From the NCBI GenBank assembly GCA_023053575.1, contig JAKZAP010000006.1, positions 18,237,280-18,301,279 of the forward strand: a stretch of 64,000 bases of DNA. Direction: 5' to 3'. The DNA comes from Branchinecta lynchi. Taxonomy: Eukaryota; Arthropoda; Branchiopoda; Anostraca; Branchinectidae. Positions 45,864 through 56,478 of the stretch are shown here, in pieces; the first letter of the stretch is position 1; the number at the start of each line of letters is the position of its first letter. The notes beneath the pieces were generated by a model, which saw nothing but the letters and a program-made list of their open reading frames with translations, made no database searches and had not been told where the DNA came from. The position numbers were made by a program, and so were the translations under genes.

Positions 45864-48168
45864 ATGGCACTTGAGCTTACTCAAGTGCCATATAGCGATT
45901 GTAATTTCTGTCCGTCAGTCGGTCTGTCGGTCTGTCGGTCCCGGTTTTGCTAGTTCGGGCACTTCCAGATAAGCTAGGACGATGAAACTTGGCAGGCATA
46001 TCAGGAACTGTACCAGATTAAACTTAGAAATTGTCGCTTCCTCGATCCGACCATCTGGAGGGGAGTGGAGGAAGGGGGAATCCGGAAAAAATAGGAAAAA
46101 TGAGATATTTTTAGCTTACGAACGGGTGATCGGATCTTAATGAAACTTGATATATGGAAGGACTTCGTGTCTCAGACCCTCCATTTTAAATCCAGACCAG
46201 ATCCGGTGATACTGGGGGGAGTTGGAGGGGGAAACCGGAAATCTTGGAAAACACTTAGAGTGGAGGGATCCGGATGAAACTTGGTGGAAAGTACAAGCAA
46301 AAGTCCTAGATACGTGACTGATATAACCAGAACGGATCCGCTCACTTTGGGGGAGTTGGGGGGGGGGGGAGAAGTCCGAATTTGTAGTGATCCCGCGAGT
46401 TCCGTGCTTCCTGATGTGCTGGGACGATGGAAATTTACAGGTATGTCTGGGACCCGACCAAATTAAATAGGAAATCGTCAATTCCCCGATTCGACCATCT
46501 GGGAGGGGGGAGTGGAGGGAGGGTGAAGCCAAAATTTGAGGTATTTTTTGCTTGCGAACGGGTGATCGGATCTGGATGAAAATTGATATTTAGGATGACC
46601 TCGTGTCTCAGACATCTCACTTTAAATCCGGGCCGGATCCGATGACACTGCGGGGAGTTGGAGGAGGGAACCGGAAATTGTGAGAAACGCTTAAAGTGGA
46701 GGGATCGGGATGAAACTTGGTGGGAAAAACAAGCACAGGTCCTAGACACGTCATTGACATAACCGGACTGGATCAGGGCACTGTGGGGGAGTTGGGGTGG
46801 GGGTCCGGATTTCTAACGATCCAGCGAGTTCGGCATACTTCCTGATGTCCTAAGGCGATGAAACTTGGCTGGTATGTCAGGGATCCGAACAGATTGACTT
46901 GAGAACAGCCGTTTCCCCGACCCGACCATCGTGGGGGGAGTGGGTGGATGGGGAGTCCGGAATCTAGTGGCGTGCATAACTTTTGAACGGGTGATCGGAT
47001 TTGAATGAAACTTGTCTGGTGAGCTATCGCCTCGGACGTTCAGTGTTACGTCCGGGTCGGGTCCGATACCTGTGGGGATGGGGGGGGGGGGGGGTGGAAA
47101 ACTCAAGAAACTCTAAAAGCAGAGGGATTGGGACGAAACTTAATGGATGGAACAAGCATTAGGCCTAGATGAAATTGACGGAGCCAGATGGTTTCGGGGC
47201 TCTGTGGGGGGAGTTGGAGGGGGTTTCCTGGAATTCCGGTAGTCGTGAGTTAGAATAGTTCCAGATGTAAAACGACAACGAAACTTTGCAGGCATATTAG
47301 CGACCCGAATTATCTTGACTTAAGAACCTGACACAACATACCCCCGGAAACTTCCGTTCCTAGATCCGAGCATTTTTGGGGGAGCAAGAGAAGAAAAGTA
47401 TGGAAATTGACTTCCATAATTTGCGAACGAGTGGTCTGATTCGAGTGAAACTTCATGGGTGATACGAATCGATGGCCTCGACATGTAAAACATGCGTTCG
47501 AACCATATGCGACCACGATTAGGGGAATTGGGGGTGGGGGGACTTTTGACATGCACAAAACCAAACGGATGGACCGAATGAGATGCAATTCGACAGTGCC
47601 GAGTTTATGCGGCCTAGATTTGTTATTTGGCGTCCGGGCCGGATTCGGCCAAGGTAGGGGGGGGGGGGGGTACTGGAAACTTGCATATAGGCTATGCTCC
47701 AATTTCAGTCAAACTTGATGGACAGGAACAGGGAATTAAGAGATTGGGCCCGAACCGGCTCCGACAACGTTGGTGGGAGGGGGGGGGGGTACCGGAACTT
47801 TTCAAAAATGCTCAGATTCGAGTGAAACTTGATAGATGGTATAAACGAAGATACTTTAGGTGGTCGATTTTTTTTATTCCCAACCAGATTCGGCCACGGT
47901 AGGTGGAGATAGAGTGAGTACCGGAAATCGTGTAGCACGTCTAGGGATCAAACAAATAGACTTATTGGGATGAAAGTTTGAACAGTCATGTGCATTTGCT
48001 ACAGACAATCGAGACGATGCCGGAACTGCTCAGAAATGAGTGAAACTAAATATCCTATTTCTATTTCCGAACCGCATTTTTGGATGGCGGGTGTATTTTG
48101 TGACGTTCTCATCTACTTTCTTGTAGAGCCTACTCGTACAAGTGCCATATGAGCTCGTAGCTCTTGTT
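45864..48168 (+). repeat. Family 2 element, copy 5
   Basis: The left end is a perfect 13-bp hairpin, TATGGCACTTGAG-CTTA-CTCAAGTGCCATA (45864-45893), then TAGCGATTGTAATTTCTGTC. The right end is CAAGTGCCATATGAGCTCGT-AGCTCTTG, itself with a GAGCT-CGT-AGCTC hairpin. The interior consists of G-run units as in other copies. Confidence 0.85.
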
Positions 48169-48879
48169 CTTTCAAGAATATGTGCGTAGCAAGTCTTAAA
48201 CTGTTTCAGAAATGTCGTTTTCAGGAAACACTGATAACTTCCCGGTGGAATTAGCGATTTTCTTCTTCACGCTCTCCGACGTGGAAGGTTGGACGCAAAA
48301 TATAAGAAAAATGCGCGCACAAGTGAATCAAAAATTGAATCTACTCATGCCATTTTTATTGAAAGATTTGTTAACGGACATGTGAAGCTTTCGGCGAAGT
48401 TTGTGCCCCACGACTGACAAACTCGGGTCAGCCGAAAAATAGCTAAAAATTCGCGGTTGCAAAACGAAAGAATGGCGAAGGGCGGGATTTCTGAAGCTTA
48501 TAATTCCACAGCAGAGCTTAAGACATTCTTATTGCTGCAAAGTGGATTAGTTTGTGTTCAGTATTGTTTAAGACTCTGGCATCAGACAGACACGCCGTGA
48601 CGCCCAGCGCGAAAGAGAAGAAACAAATTTATCTTTGCTTGGGTTTCTTGTTCGGTTGTGTTACGACACAGATTTTCAGTTAACCACTGAAGTACTGCCC
48701 ATGCATCAGCTTGGGTTCGAACTCCACCCAGAACTACACTAAAAGATGTGATGAGATCCCGAAGGTGAACAATTACTGAACATCTCCAACGATTCTCCTA
48801 AGATTTGTCTCCAGGTCAGATTACGACCAAAATACCGAAGCTGGTTAAACTGAAAACCCATAAAATACTGTAATCAAAT
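48169..48879. other. No feature recognised
   Basis: Unique sequence between family 2 copy 5 and the family 1-like block. No supported ORF. Confidence 0.4.
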
Positions 48880-49812
48880 ATGATTGTTACACCATATTAT
48901 GAAATTTTAAGAGTGAAAGTGCTGGTTTTGCGCGGATTAGAGCTAAACCACTCATCCACTTAGAAGATATATGGATTTAGCAATGCAATCCTGCCCCCAA
49001 ATCTAAGCTTGAACGACTTCAGAATTAATTTTTAATTATAGCGAATTGCTGGATTTGGCCGAATCCCGGACGATTTCCTTATCCGGCGAAAACGAAGTTT
49101 AGATATGGATACAGCGTATATTTTTACTCCAATGCTGAATCACTAACAACTTCTGGAAAAAACTTTTACTTCTAAAAACTCTACTGTTTTGGCCGAATCC
49201 GGGCAATCCGTCAAGACAGTAACTTAACAAACGGAGTCAGCATGTTTAGTTACCCCTTTACAGAATCTCTATAACTGATTTCGGAAATAAAGATTCCGCG
49301 TAACTACTTGTCAAGCAAGAAAATATAATTCAAAAATGGATTCAGCAGGACCCTGTCACGAACATCTTAATCGATTTCAGAAACAACTTTAACCTGTACA
49401 AAATTTCCAACTCCAATCAAGACGGATTGCCCGGATCCTTATCCGGCGAAAACGAAGTTTAGATATGGATACAGCGTATATTTTTACTCCAATGCTGAAT
49501 CACTAACAACTTCTGGAAAAAACTTTTACTTCTAAAAACTCTACTGTTTTGGCCGAATCCGGGCAATCCGTCAAGACAGTAACTTAACAAACGGAGTCAG
49601 CATGTTTAGTTACCCCTTTACAGAATCTCTATAACTGATTTCGGAAATAAAGATTCCGCGTAACTACTTGTCAAGCAAGAAAATATAATTCAAAAATGGA
49701 TTCAGCAGGTCCCTGTCACGAACATCTTAATCGATTTCAGAAACAACTTTAACCTGTACAAAATTTCCAACTCCAATCAAGTTCAAATATGGATTCTGCA
49801 TGTCTCCTTACC
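48880..49812 (-). repeat. Family 1-like block with 360-bp tandem duplication
   Basis: Positions 49077-49420 recur at 49437-49780 with one mismatch seen (CAGGACCC against CAGGTCCC), so the duplication is recent. The units are diverged family 1 cores (TTTGGCCGAATCCGGGCAAT, GTCAGCATGTTTAGTTACCC). Confidence 0.9.
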
Positions 49813-49940
49813 AGGGCGTCACGTATGGGGGTGGGAAGCCCCCCCCCCCCTCCTCGATGTTATCGGCCAGTCTGTCAAAAATAACCGAGTCGGCGCGAAG
49901 CGCCGCGATTTTCCGTATAAACAGTCGATTTTTTTCTTGA
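49813..49940. mobile_element. Family 3 element, truncated copy 3
   Basis: GGGCGTCACGTATGGGGG, a C-run and GTCGGCGCGAAGCGCCGCGA match the other copies, but homology stops after CAGTCGATTTTTTTC near 49940. The missing right half makes 49940 a candidate edge of the Polinton insertion. Confidence 0.6.
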
Positions 49941-50566
49941 AAGCATTTTCAAGAGTTTTTTCGAGAAAATAATAATTTTTTTCTATCAACCTTTCGTAAA
50001 TACGTCATCAAATTTTTAACCGGGCATATTTTAGGTATTCTCTAACTTCGGAAAATGAATAATTGGGTGAAGAGATCCTGGTTTCTGGTTCTTAGCTTTA
50101 AAATTTGGAGCGACACGCAAACTAACTCCAAAATCTGAGAACTGGACTCCAGCTACTACCAAAACATGTAACTCGCTTCTTCTGTGCCCAGAAGTCAAAC
50201 TAGTTTGAGGCAACACAATAATGACAGATCTCAGTGGTATAACAAAAAGACGCCTGGCTTCATTTGCTCCTCGTGTAACTCCAAGAGTCTGACAATATGC
50301 GTTCACGATTTTTAGATAAACTAGAGTAGTATAAGATCGCCGCTCCCACTCCACCCTCCCCCCAATTTCAAAACCCCATTTTAACATCAATTTCTTAAAT
50401 TTTAACATCCTTTTTACCAAATTATCCCCCTTTTTAAGAACATTTTTATTTTCTTACTTCCAAAATAAAGGATACAAGAAATGAGAATATTACCGTTTCC
50501 TACATATAAAATACTACAATATACTACTACTTCTTTTTTTTACATTTTTCATTTTTTATTCAAATA
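49941..50566. other. Candidate left end of the Polinton element
   Basis: The sequence changes from host repeat to unique DNA here, about 0.6 kb outside the first element gene. A 129-codon minus-strand ORF (50031-50420) has no recognisable domain. The true terminal inverted repeat cannot be recognised because the right end lies beyond the window. Confidence 0.35.
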
Positions 50567-50875
50567 TTACTGAGTAAACAGTTCTAAATCCACATATGTT
50601 TCTTTGTTCTTGTTTTCGCGTACAATAGGCTGCAAAACCAGATTTTTCTTTAAAAGTAATTCGTTAGCAATGGCATTATATTTCTGAGTTATAAACAAAT
50701 CACAGGGTTTGTCATTATGATTAATAACTACAACCAACTTATCACCATATTTTGTCTTAGCAATTCTCATTTTAACAATAGTATATTTCAGTCCTAGAAC
50801 TAGTTCTTCTTTCCTGATTGTCTCATTGTATTTATTCATCCTGATTGTATTCAAGACTTCCTTTGTGGACTCCAT
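50567..50875 (-). CDS. Small OB-fold-like ssDNA-binding candidate of Polinton
   Basis: This protein of 102 residues has a central VLGLKYTIVKMRIAKTKYGD, then KLVVVINHND and a C-terminal strand TYVDLELF. The order of strands, with TKYG followed by hydrophobic strands and a lysine-rich loop, is like the small single-stranded-DNA-binding OB-fold proteins found beside polymerase B in many Polinton-like elements. That is recognition by pattern, not alignment. It is on the minus strand, divergent from the polymerase. The start is fixed by TAATAAATG; the block before it, CCCCTA, is shared only with the polymerase gene. Replication accessory protein is the inference. Confidence 0.5.
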   Translation of the reverse strand: MESTKEVLNTIRMNKYNETIRKEELVLGLKYTIVKMRIAKTKYGDKLVVVINHNDKPCDLFITQKYNAIANELLLKKNLVLQPIVRENKNKETYVDLELFTQ

Positions 50876-50885
50876 TTATTAGGGG
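50873..50885 (-). promoter_or_regulatory. CCCCTAATAAATG start motif, replication type
   Basis: On the minus strand the gene starts in CCCCTAATAAATG, preceded by AT-rich TTAATAAAATCAT. The polymerase start at 52394-52406 is CCCCTATTAAATG preceded by TTAATAAAAAATG. Confidence 0.6.
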
Positions 50886-51092
50886 ATGATTTTATTAAAT
50901 AAAAATCCAGGCTCACAAACTCACATACATATTTTTATTGATAATATCTAATGTAAAAAAAAAAAAAAATCCAAATCAATATTCATCACATCATCAAATT
51001 AAAATCTCCTCAACGTATCCAACAAAAAAACAGAAAATCTCATTGCGCATTAGTATTCACATCACAAAACATTTCGTTGCGGAGATTCTGCA

Positions 51093-51290
51093 GGCCCCGT
51101 TAGTGTAGTGGTCTAAGATGTTGCAACGTCTTAGATCAACCACTTCATCAATGATGTCGTGAGATCGAATCCCGCCATCAACTTGAGGTTAATGGTGAGG
51201 ATGGCGAACAAAAAACTCAGAGGGTTTCCTCCCCTCACGGGGCACCCCAGACACACCATAAAAAATAATAAGACGACAAATAAACATCTT
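51093..51290 (+). mobile_element. tRNA-derived SINE-like sequence
   Basis: TAGTGTAGTGG (51101-51111) fits a pol III A box and GATCGAATC (51163-51171) a B box, about 60 bases apart with a CTAAGA/TCTTAG hairpin between. Downstream GGTTTCCTCCCC resembles the core of several SINE families. Then comes ACGGGGC (51237-51243), complementary to GCCCCGT at 51094-51100, and an A-rich tail. A tRNA gene with an intron is less likely because the arms do not fold as a normal cloverleaf. It lies between two minus-strand element genes. Confidence 0.5.
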
Positions 51291-51329
51291 CAATCTTCAA
51301 AGTCTGGGGTGGGAGGTTTTGCAAAAATT

Positions 51330-51752
51330 TTATATTTTTGGTAAATTTTCTTGTATTTTGATAGTTTCGTTCTTGCAATATTTATAGCCATTCAGACGGA
51401 CTTGTTTCATGTATTTTTCGCGAGGAAAAAATCGAAAGGTTTTACGCATCTCTGTTTCTCTCTGAATTACCTCCTCAATTGTTAATTGTCCGCATTTTAG
51501 CATTGACAACAACTCAGTATAAAAATCATAAATAGTCCTAAATTCTGCTTTTCTATCAGCAATGCTTAATTGCTTTTCAATTATTTCGATGATAACAGCA
51601 CCCAAACTTAACGAAGCTAACGGTAGCACTAGAAACGCAGACATTCCTGCTGCCGAAAAGAGGAATTTGGATACAAGTAAGCTATTACTTATACGATTGT
51701 AGTACTTGTAACTGCGACGGTAAACATACATTTTCTCTTCTAATTCTTCCAT
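51330..51752 (-). CDS. Two-helix membrane protein of Polinton
   Basis: The protein has 140 residues. The N-terminal YRRSYKYYNRISNSLL is amphipathic. Two hydrophobic stretches follow (about residues 24-56, FLFSAAGMSAFLVLPLASLS and GAVIIEII), joined by a short turn. A cytoplasmic-like C-terminal half has EFRTIYDFYTELLSMLKCGQ. The architecture (helix-TM-turn-TM-helix pair) resembles the small membrane proteins with SLATT-like topology found in many Polintons; the function is unknown. The start is TACATAATAAATG, again with TAA directly before ATG. No break is seen. Confidence 0.55.
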   Translation of the reverse strand: MEELEEKMYVYRRSYKYYNRISNSLLVSKFLFSAAGMSAFLVLPLASLSLGAVIIEIIEKQLSIADRKAEFRTIYDFYTELLSMLKCGQLTIEEVIQRETEMRKTFRFFPREKYMKQVRLNGYKYCKNETIKIQENLPKI

Positions 51753-51845
51753 TTATTATGTAATAAAATTGTTTCAGAAATTATTTGATTGAATGAAAGG
51801 TTCGCGATTCGGAACACATCCGCCACCTGCTAAACTGTACGGAAT

Positions 51846-52320
51846 CTTTCTTGACTGATCGGAGAGGATCTAGATAGCGCTTGCTCCGTGAAACACAAAA
51901 CAATCTGCTATCTACGGAACTCTACTGAAACTTTCTTGACTGATCGGAGAGGATCTAGATAGCGCTTGCTCCGTGAAACACAAAACAATCTGCTATCTAC
52001 GGAACTCTACTGAAACTTTCTTGACTGATCGGAGAGAATCTAGATAGCGCTTGCTCCGTGAAACACAAAACAATCTGCTATCTACGGAACTCTACTGAAA
52101 CTTTCTTGACTGATCGGAGAGGATCTAGATAGCGCTTGCTCCGTGAAACACAAAACAATCTGCTATCTACGGAACTCTACTGAAACTTTCTTGACTGATC
52201 GGAGAGAATCTAGGTAGCGCTTGCTCCGTGAAACACAAAACACATCTGCTATCTACGGAACTCTACTGAAACTTTCTTGACTGATCGGAGAGAATCTAGA
52301 TAGCGCTTGCTCAGTGAAAC
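51846..52320. repeat. 85-bp iteron array upstream of polymerase B
   Basis: Units begin CTTTCTTGACTGATCGGAGA at 51846, 51931, 52016, 52101, 52186 and 52272, so the period is 85 (86 once), with the last unit incomplete. Each unit contains TAGATAGC and GCTATCTA about 28 bases apart, an 8-bp stem. The array ends about 70 bases before the polymerase start. A replication origin, telomere-like or promoter role is plausible but unproven. Confidence 0.85.
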
Positions 52321-52393
52321 GCATACTGAAACCAGTGCTTTTCTTTACGACTAAGAAAACGCAGTCGGGAGAAATTCATTAATAAAAAATGTT

Positions 52394-52406
52394 CCCCTAT
52401 TAAATG
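52394..52406 (+). promoter_or_regulatory. CCCCTATTAAATG start motif of polymerase B
   Basis: TAA is immediately followed by the ATG of the polymerase. The short overlapping frame ATGTTCCCCTATTAA lies across the motif. The CCCCTA block is absent from the structural-gene starts. Confidence 0.55.
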
Positions 52407-55400
52407 ATGAATACTGCAGAGGTTATTCAGCTTTGTAAAAAGGTTATATCAAACAACAAAGCGGTTATACAAAGATTATCGCTATACACATATAATGAAC
52501 TGCGGACTTATGCGAAAATTAATAAAATCAAAACAAATGGAGCTAAGAAACATGAAATAACAAATAATACAATAAACCATCTTAATAAGTACATTTTGAT
52601 AGCTGAAGATAAAATTAAAATTGAACGCAGAAACGAAAGAACTCATAATAAGAACAGACCATTCGACTACAAACCAGAACCGAGATTACGAACCATTCTG
52701 GAAGATGAGATAAAAGAAAATAATATCACCATTACAAAACTAAAACAAGAATACAATGATAACAAAGAAAAAGAGACAAGCGAATTAAAGAAATTTCAGA
52801 AAAACAAGAACCTATCAACTCGCGGAAACCGAGAAGAAGTACTAAAAAGAGTTGGAGAATACTATAATAATATTATTACCAAACATAAAGATTCCGTACA
52901 GAAAAATAGAGATATCATAAGAGATCAAACAGAAAGACGTGATAACAGTAGACAGAAACCAATTGGTTTATCAACTCTCTTCATAAATAAGGAAAAAATC
53001 CAAGTAGAAAAATTAATTCCTGATCATTTATTTAGAACTGAAGAAGAACAACAACCTACTATCTCTAGGGAAAATGAGAATTTGTACACTGTAAACGTAT
53101 CAGTTGAAAGCAATGGAAGAGATGAACATACTCTTATTGCTTTTACTTTCGCCGATTTACAGCGGCGGATGAATGAACTTTATCAATATAGAGTTCAGTT
53201 CGTAACTCGTGTTATTTTCCATCGACAGGAGAATGATGAAGAAGTAGTAGTGTATTACAACAGTACTTCTTGGATTATAAATAAAAATAGCATTCTTACT
53301 CATAATCATTTGGATGATAATAACAAGAGACTTAGTTCTTTAAGTAATACCCCTCGATCTGGGCTACAATTTAGTCGGTATGAAGGAATTGATTATAGGA
53401 TGACACGAATAGAATCTTACATGGGAGGAAAGTTTAAAATACTGCCAGATTTCGTAAAAAATAAAAGAGCTTGCTTGAATATTGAAAATAACGACCAGAA
53501 ATGTTTCCTTTGGTCTATCTTAGCAAATCTACATCCAGCTAAGGATCATCCGGAAAGAATTTCGAAATATAAACGATATGAGAACGAATTTGATTTCGAA
53601 GGGGTTACCAACTTCCCAATGGATACTAAAGATATACACAAATTTGAAAATAGATACAACATTAAGATTTGTTTATTTCAAATTGAAAAAGAGAAAATTA
53701 TCAGAAGTCATATACTAAAAAGTACAATCAATGGCAAAACAGCTAAACATGTTATTAATTTATTGTATTTCGATAATCATTATGTACTGGTAAAGGATCT
53801 GAGCAGATTAGTTGGTCCTCAAATATCTACAAGACAAAAAAAGACATACCTCTGCACTTTTTGCGGAATGCATTTTACAAAAGAAGAACAATATGAAAAA
53901 CATGAGAGTAAAAATAATTGCGAAGATCCTGATATTATAATGCCTCCTGAAGGTTCAAGTATACAATATAAAAATATTGCAAAACAAATGAAAGTACCTT
54001 ATTGCATAATAGCAGACTTTGAGTCTTATAACGAAGAATACAATCAGGTAAACGGAAAGAAAACAATAAAAGTGGCCAAACAGAAACCATTTGCTTACGG
54101 ATTTCAGGTATGCTGTTCCTTTGATACAAACCAGAACAAATACTATGACTATTTCGGTGAAGACGCTGCAGAAAATTTTGTTAAAACCGTTACAAAAGTA
54201 TCCACAGAAATTGCAAACAAATATGAAAGCAGATAAAGAAACCATACTTACACCAATGCAGAAATTACCGAAAAATGGAAAAATCTAATGAATAAGACTT
54301 GTCACATCTGTACAACTGAAATTACTGAAAATCCTCACTTTGATCACGACCACATGACAGGAGAAGATAGGGGATTTGCTCATGCTGAATGTAATATGAA
54401 ATACAGGATTCCTAGGCATATCCCGGTAGTAATGCATAATTTATCAAAATATGACTCTCATTTATTTGTTAGAGAATTGATACCTGATAACGGAATTTTT
54501 GAAAGTGCAGAAAATTTCATCTCATTCTCGAAATCAATAAGTATTACAAAAGCGGATACGAAAATAAAATATGAGATGCGGTTTATAGATTCAATTAGAT
54601 TTATGGCTTCATCTTTAGACAAACTATCAGCAAATTTAGCAAAATGTGATTGCAAAGTACCTTGTAATCATCTAAGACAGAATTTCAAATTCACATCTAA
54701 CAGTTTCAAAAATGACGATGAATTCAAAGAAATAATTAAAAAAGGGGTGTATCCCTATGAATTCGTAGATAATTTCGATAAAATGAAATGTACAAAGTTA
54801 CCACCAATAGAAAGCTTTTATTCTAGGTTGACGGGGAAAGGTATAGACAAAAGTGATTATAAAAGAGCGGTATCTATATGGAAGCAATTTAACTGTGAAA
54901 CATTACTTGATTATACTAAATTATACCTAAAAAGTGATGTTTTAATATTGTCGGATGTTGTAGAGAATTTCAGAAATGTGTGTATACATAATTATGATCT
55001 GGATCCACTTCATTACTTCTCAGCTCCAGGACTAACATGGGATGCTTTCCTAAAGCATTCGAAAGTAGACTTGCCGTTATTCTCAAAGGAAGACATGTAT
55101 ACCTTTATAGAAAAAGGAATAAGAGGTGGTGTATCCCAATGTATAAAAAGATACGCAAAAGCAAATAATAAATATACAAGTGATTATAATAAGAATAAGC
55201 CATCTAATTATTTAGTGTATTTAGATAAAAATAATTTATATGGGTGGGCAATGTCGCAGAATTTACCAGCGAATGATTTCCAATTCATTTCCATACCGGA
55301 TGATTTGAAAGAATGGAATGAATACGAATCAATCGAGTATTACAACCATCTGAAAAGTCATATCAATTCGGTGATTACGATTAAGTCGGTGAGACAAGAT

Positions 55401-56478
55401 GTGGGTGCTATATATGAGGTAGATTTAGAATATCCAAAAGAACTACACGAATTACACAAGGATTTACCATTAGCACCCGAACACTTTAACGGTAAGCTAT
55501 GTACCACAGTATTAGATAAAACCATCTATGTAGTTCACCACAGGAACCTAGAATTTTATTTACAAAAAGGCTTGATATTGAAAAGAGTACACAGAATACT
55601 AGGATTCACTGAAAGTGCTTACTTAAAAGGATATATAGACCACAACACAGCACTTAGAACTAAAGGTACAAATGATTTTGAGAAGGATTTCTTTAAGCTT
55701 ATAAATAATGCTTGCTTTGGAAAAACTATGGAAAACGTAAGGAAGCGAGCGGATATGGAAATAATAACGGATGATGCAACAAGAGAAAAAATAATAAAGA
55801 AACCCAACTTTAAATCTGAAATAATATTCAGTGAAAACTTTTCAGTAGCAAGAATGTCAAAGGAAAAGATAAAATTAGACAAACCAATGTATATCGGCTT
55901 TGCTGTATTGGAACTATCCAAGTTATTGATGTATGAATTCCATTATGATTATATGAAGCCTAAATATGGAGATAAAATTGATTTGTGTTATATGGACACT
56001 GATTCTTTCATATATGATATTAGAACTGAAGATTTTTATCAAGATATCAAACAGGATTTGAATGAGAGGTTCGATACATCTAATTATGCGAAAGATAATC
56101 CATATAGGTTTCCTAATGTAAATAAGAAAGTGATAGGAATGATGAAAGATGAATTAGGTGGACAGGTTATGACAGAGTTTGTTGGATTACGATCAAAAGT
56201 ATATGCTTATTTAAAGGACAACCAAGACCCTTCAAAGGCTAGCAAAAAACTGAAAGGAATAAAAACCAATATAGTTAAAGATAAAATTACGATTCAAAAC
56301 TATAAGGATGTACTGTTTGGTAAAACGGAAAACCTTTCTATAACCCAGTAACTTAAGATCATACAAGCACAATATGTTTCTAGAAGAACAGAATAAAAAA
56401 GCGTTAGATCCTAAGGATGATAAAAGGATAGTAACAAGCGATAAAATACACACTTTACCTTTAGGTTATAAACATTAA
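52404..56478 (+). CDS. Polinton DNA polymerase B, interrupted by one stop and one frameshift
   Basis: Replicative, protein-primed family B polymerase of Polinton/Maverick elements. Frame 52404-54236 (610 codons) has an N-terminal SAP-like region (YNELRTYAKINKIK), a domain with KCFLWSILANLHP and HYVLVKDLSR typical of Polinton polymerases, a C2HC finger (CTFCG...H...C) and ExoI (IADFESY). A single in-frame TAA at 54234-54236 separates it from the next segment (54288-56351), which stays in the same frame. That segment holds an endonuclease VII-like CxxC...DHDH...HxxC block, ExoII (HNLSKYDSH), ExoIII (YLKSDVLILSD), motif A (LDKNNLYGW, near codon 310), motif B (NNACFGKTMEN, near 473) and motif C (YMDTDS, near 567). 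A one-base shift at 56343-56349 puts the last about 40 codons (SYKHNMFLEEQNKKA...) in another frame, ending at 56478. About 1,350 codons in all, normal for the family. Whether the stop is real or a sequence error cannot be seen. Confidence 0.9.

Noticed and set aside
51093..51180. Functional tRNA gene
   Set aside because: A and B boxes are present but no standard cloverleaf forms; SINE-like downstream sequence fits better.
54091..54288. 65-codon ORF overlapping the polymerase stop
   Set aside because: Polymerase motifs on both sides stay in one frame through the stop, so this overlapping frame is a shadow.
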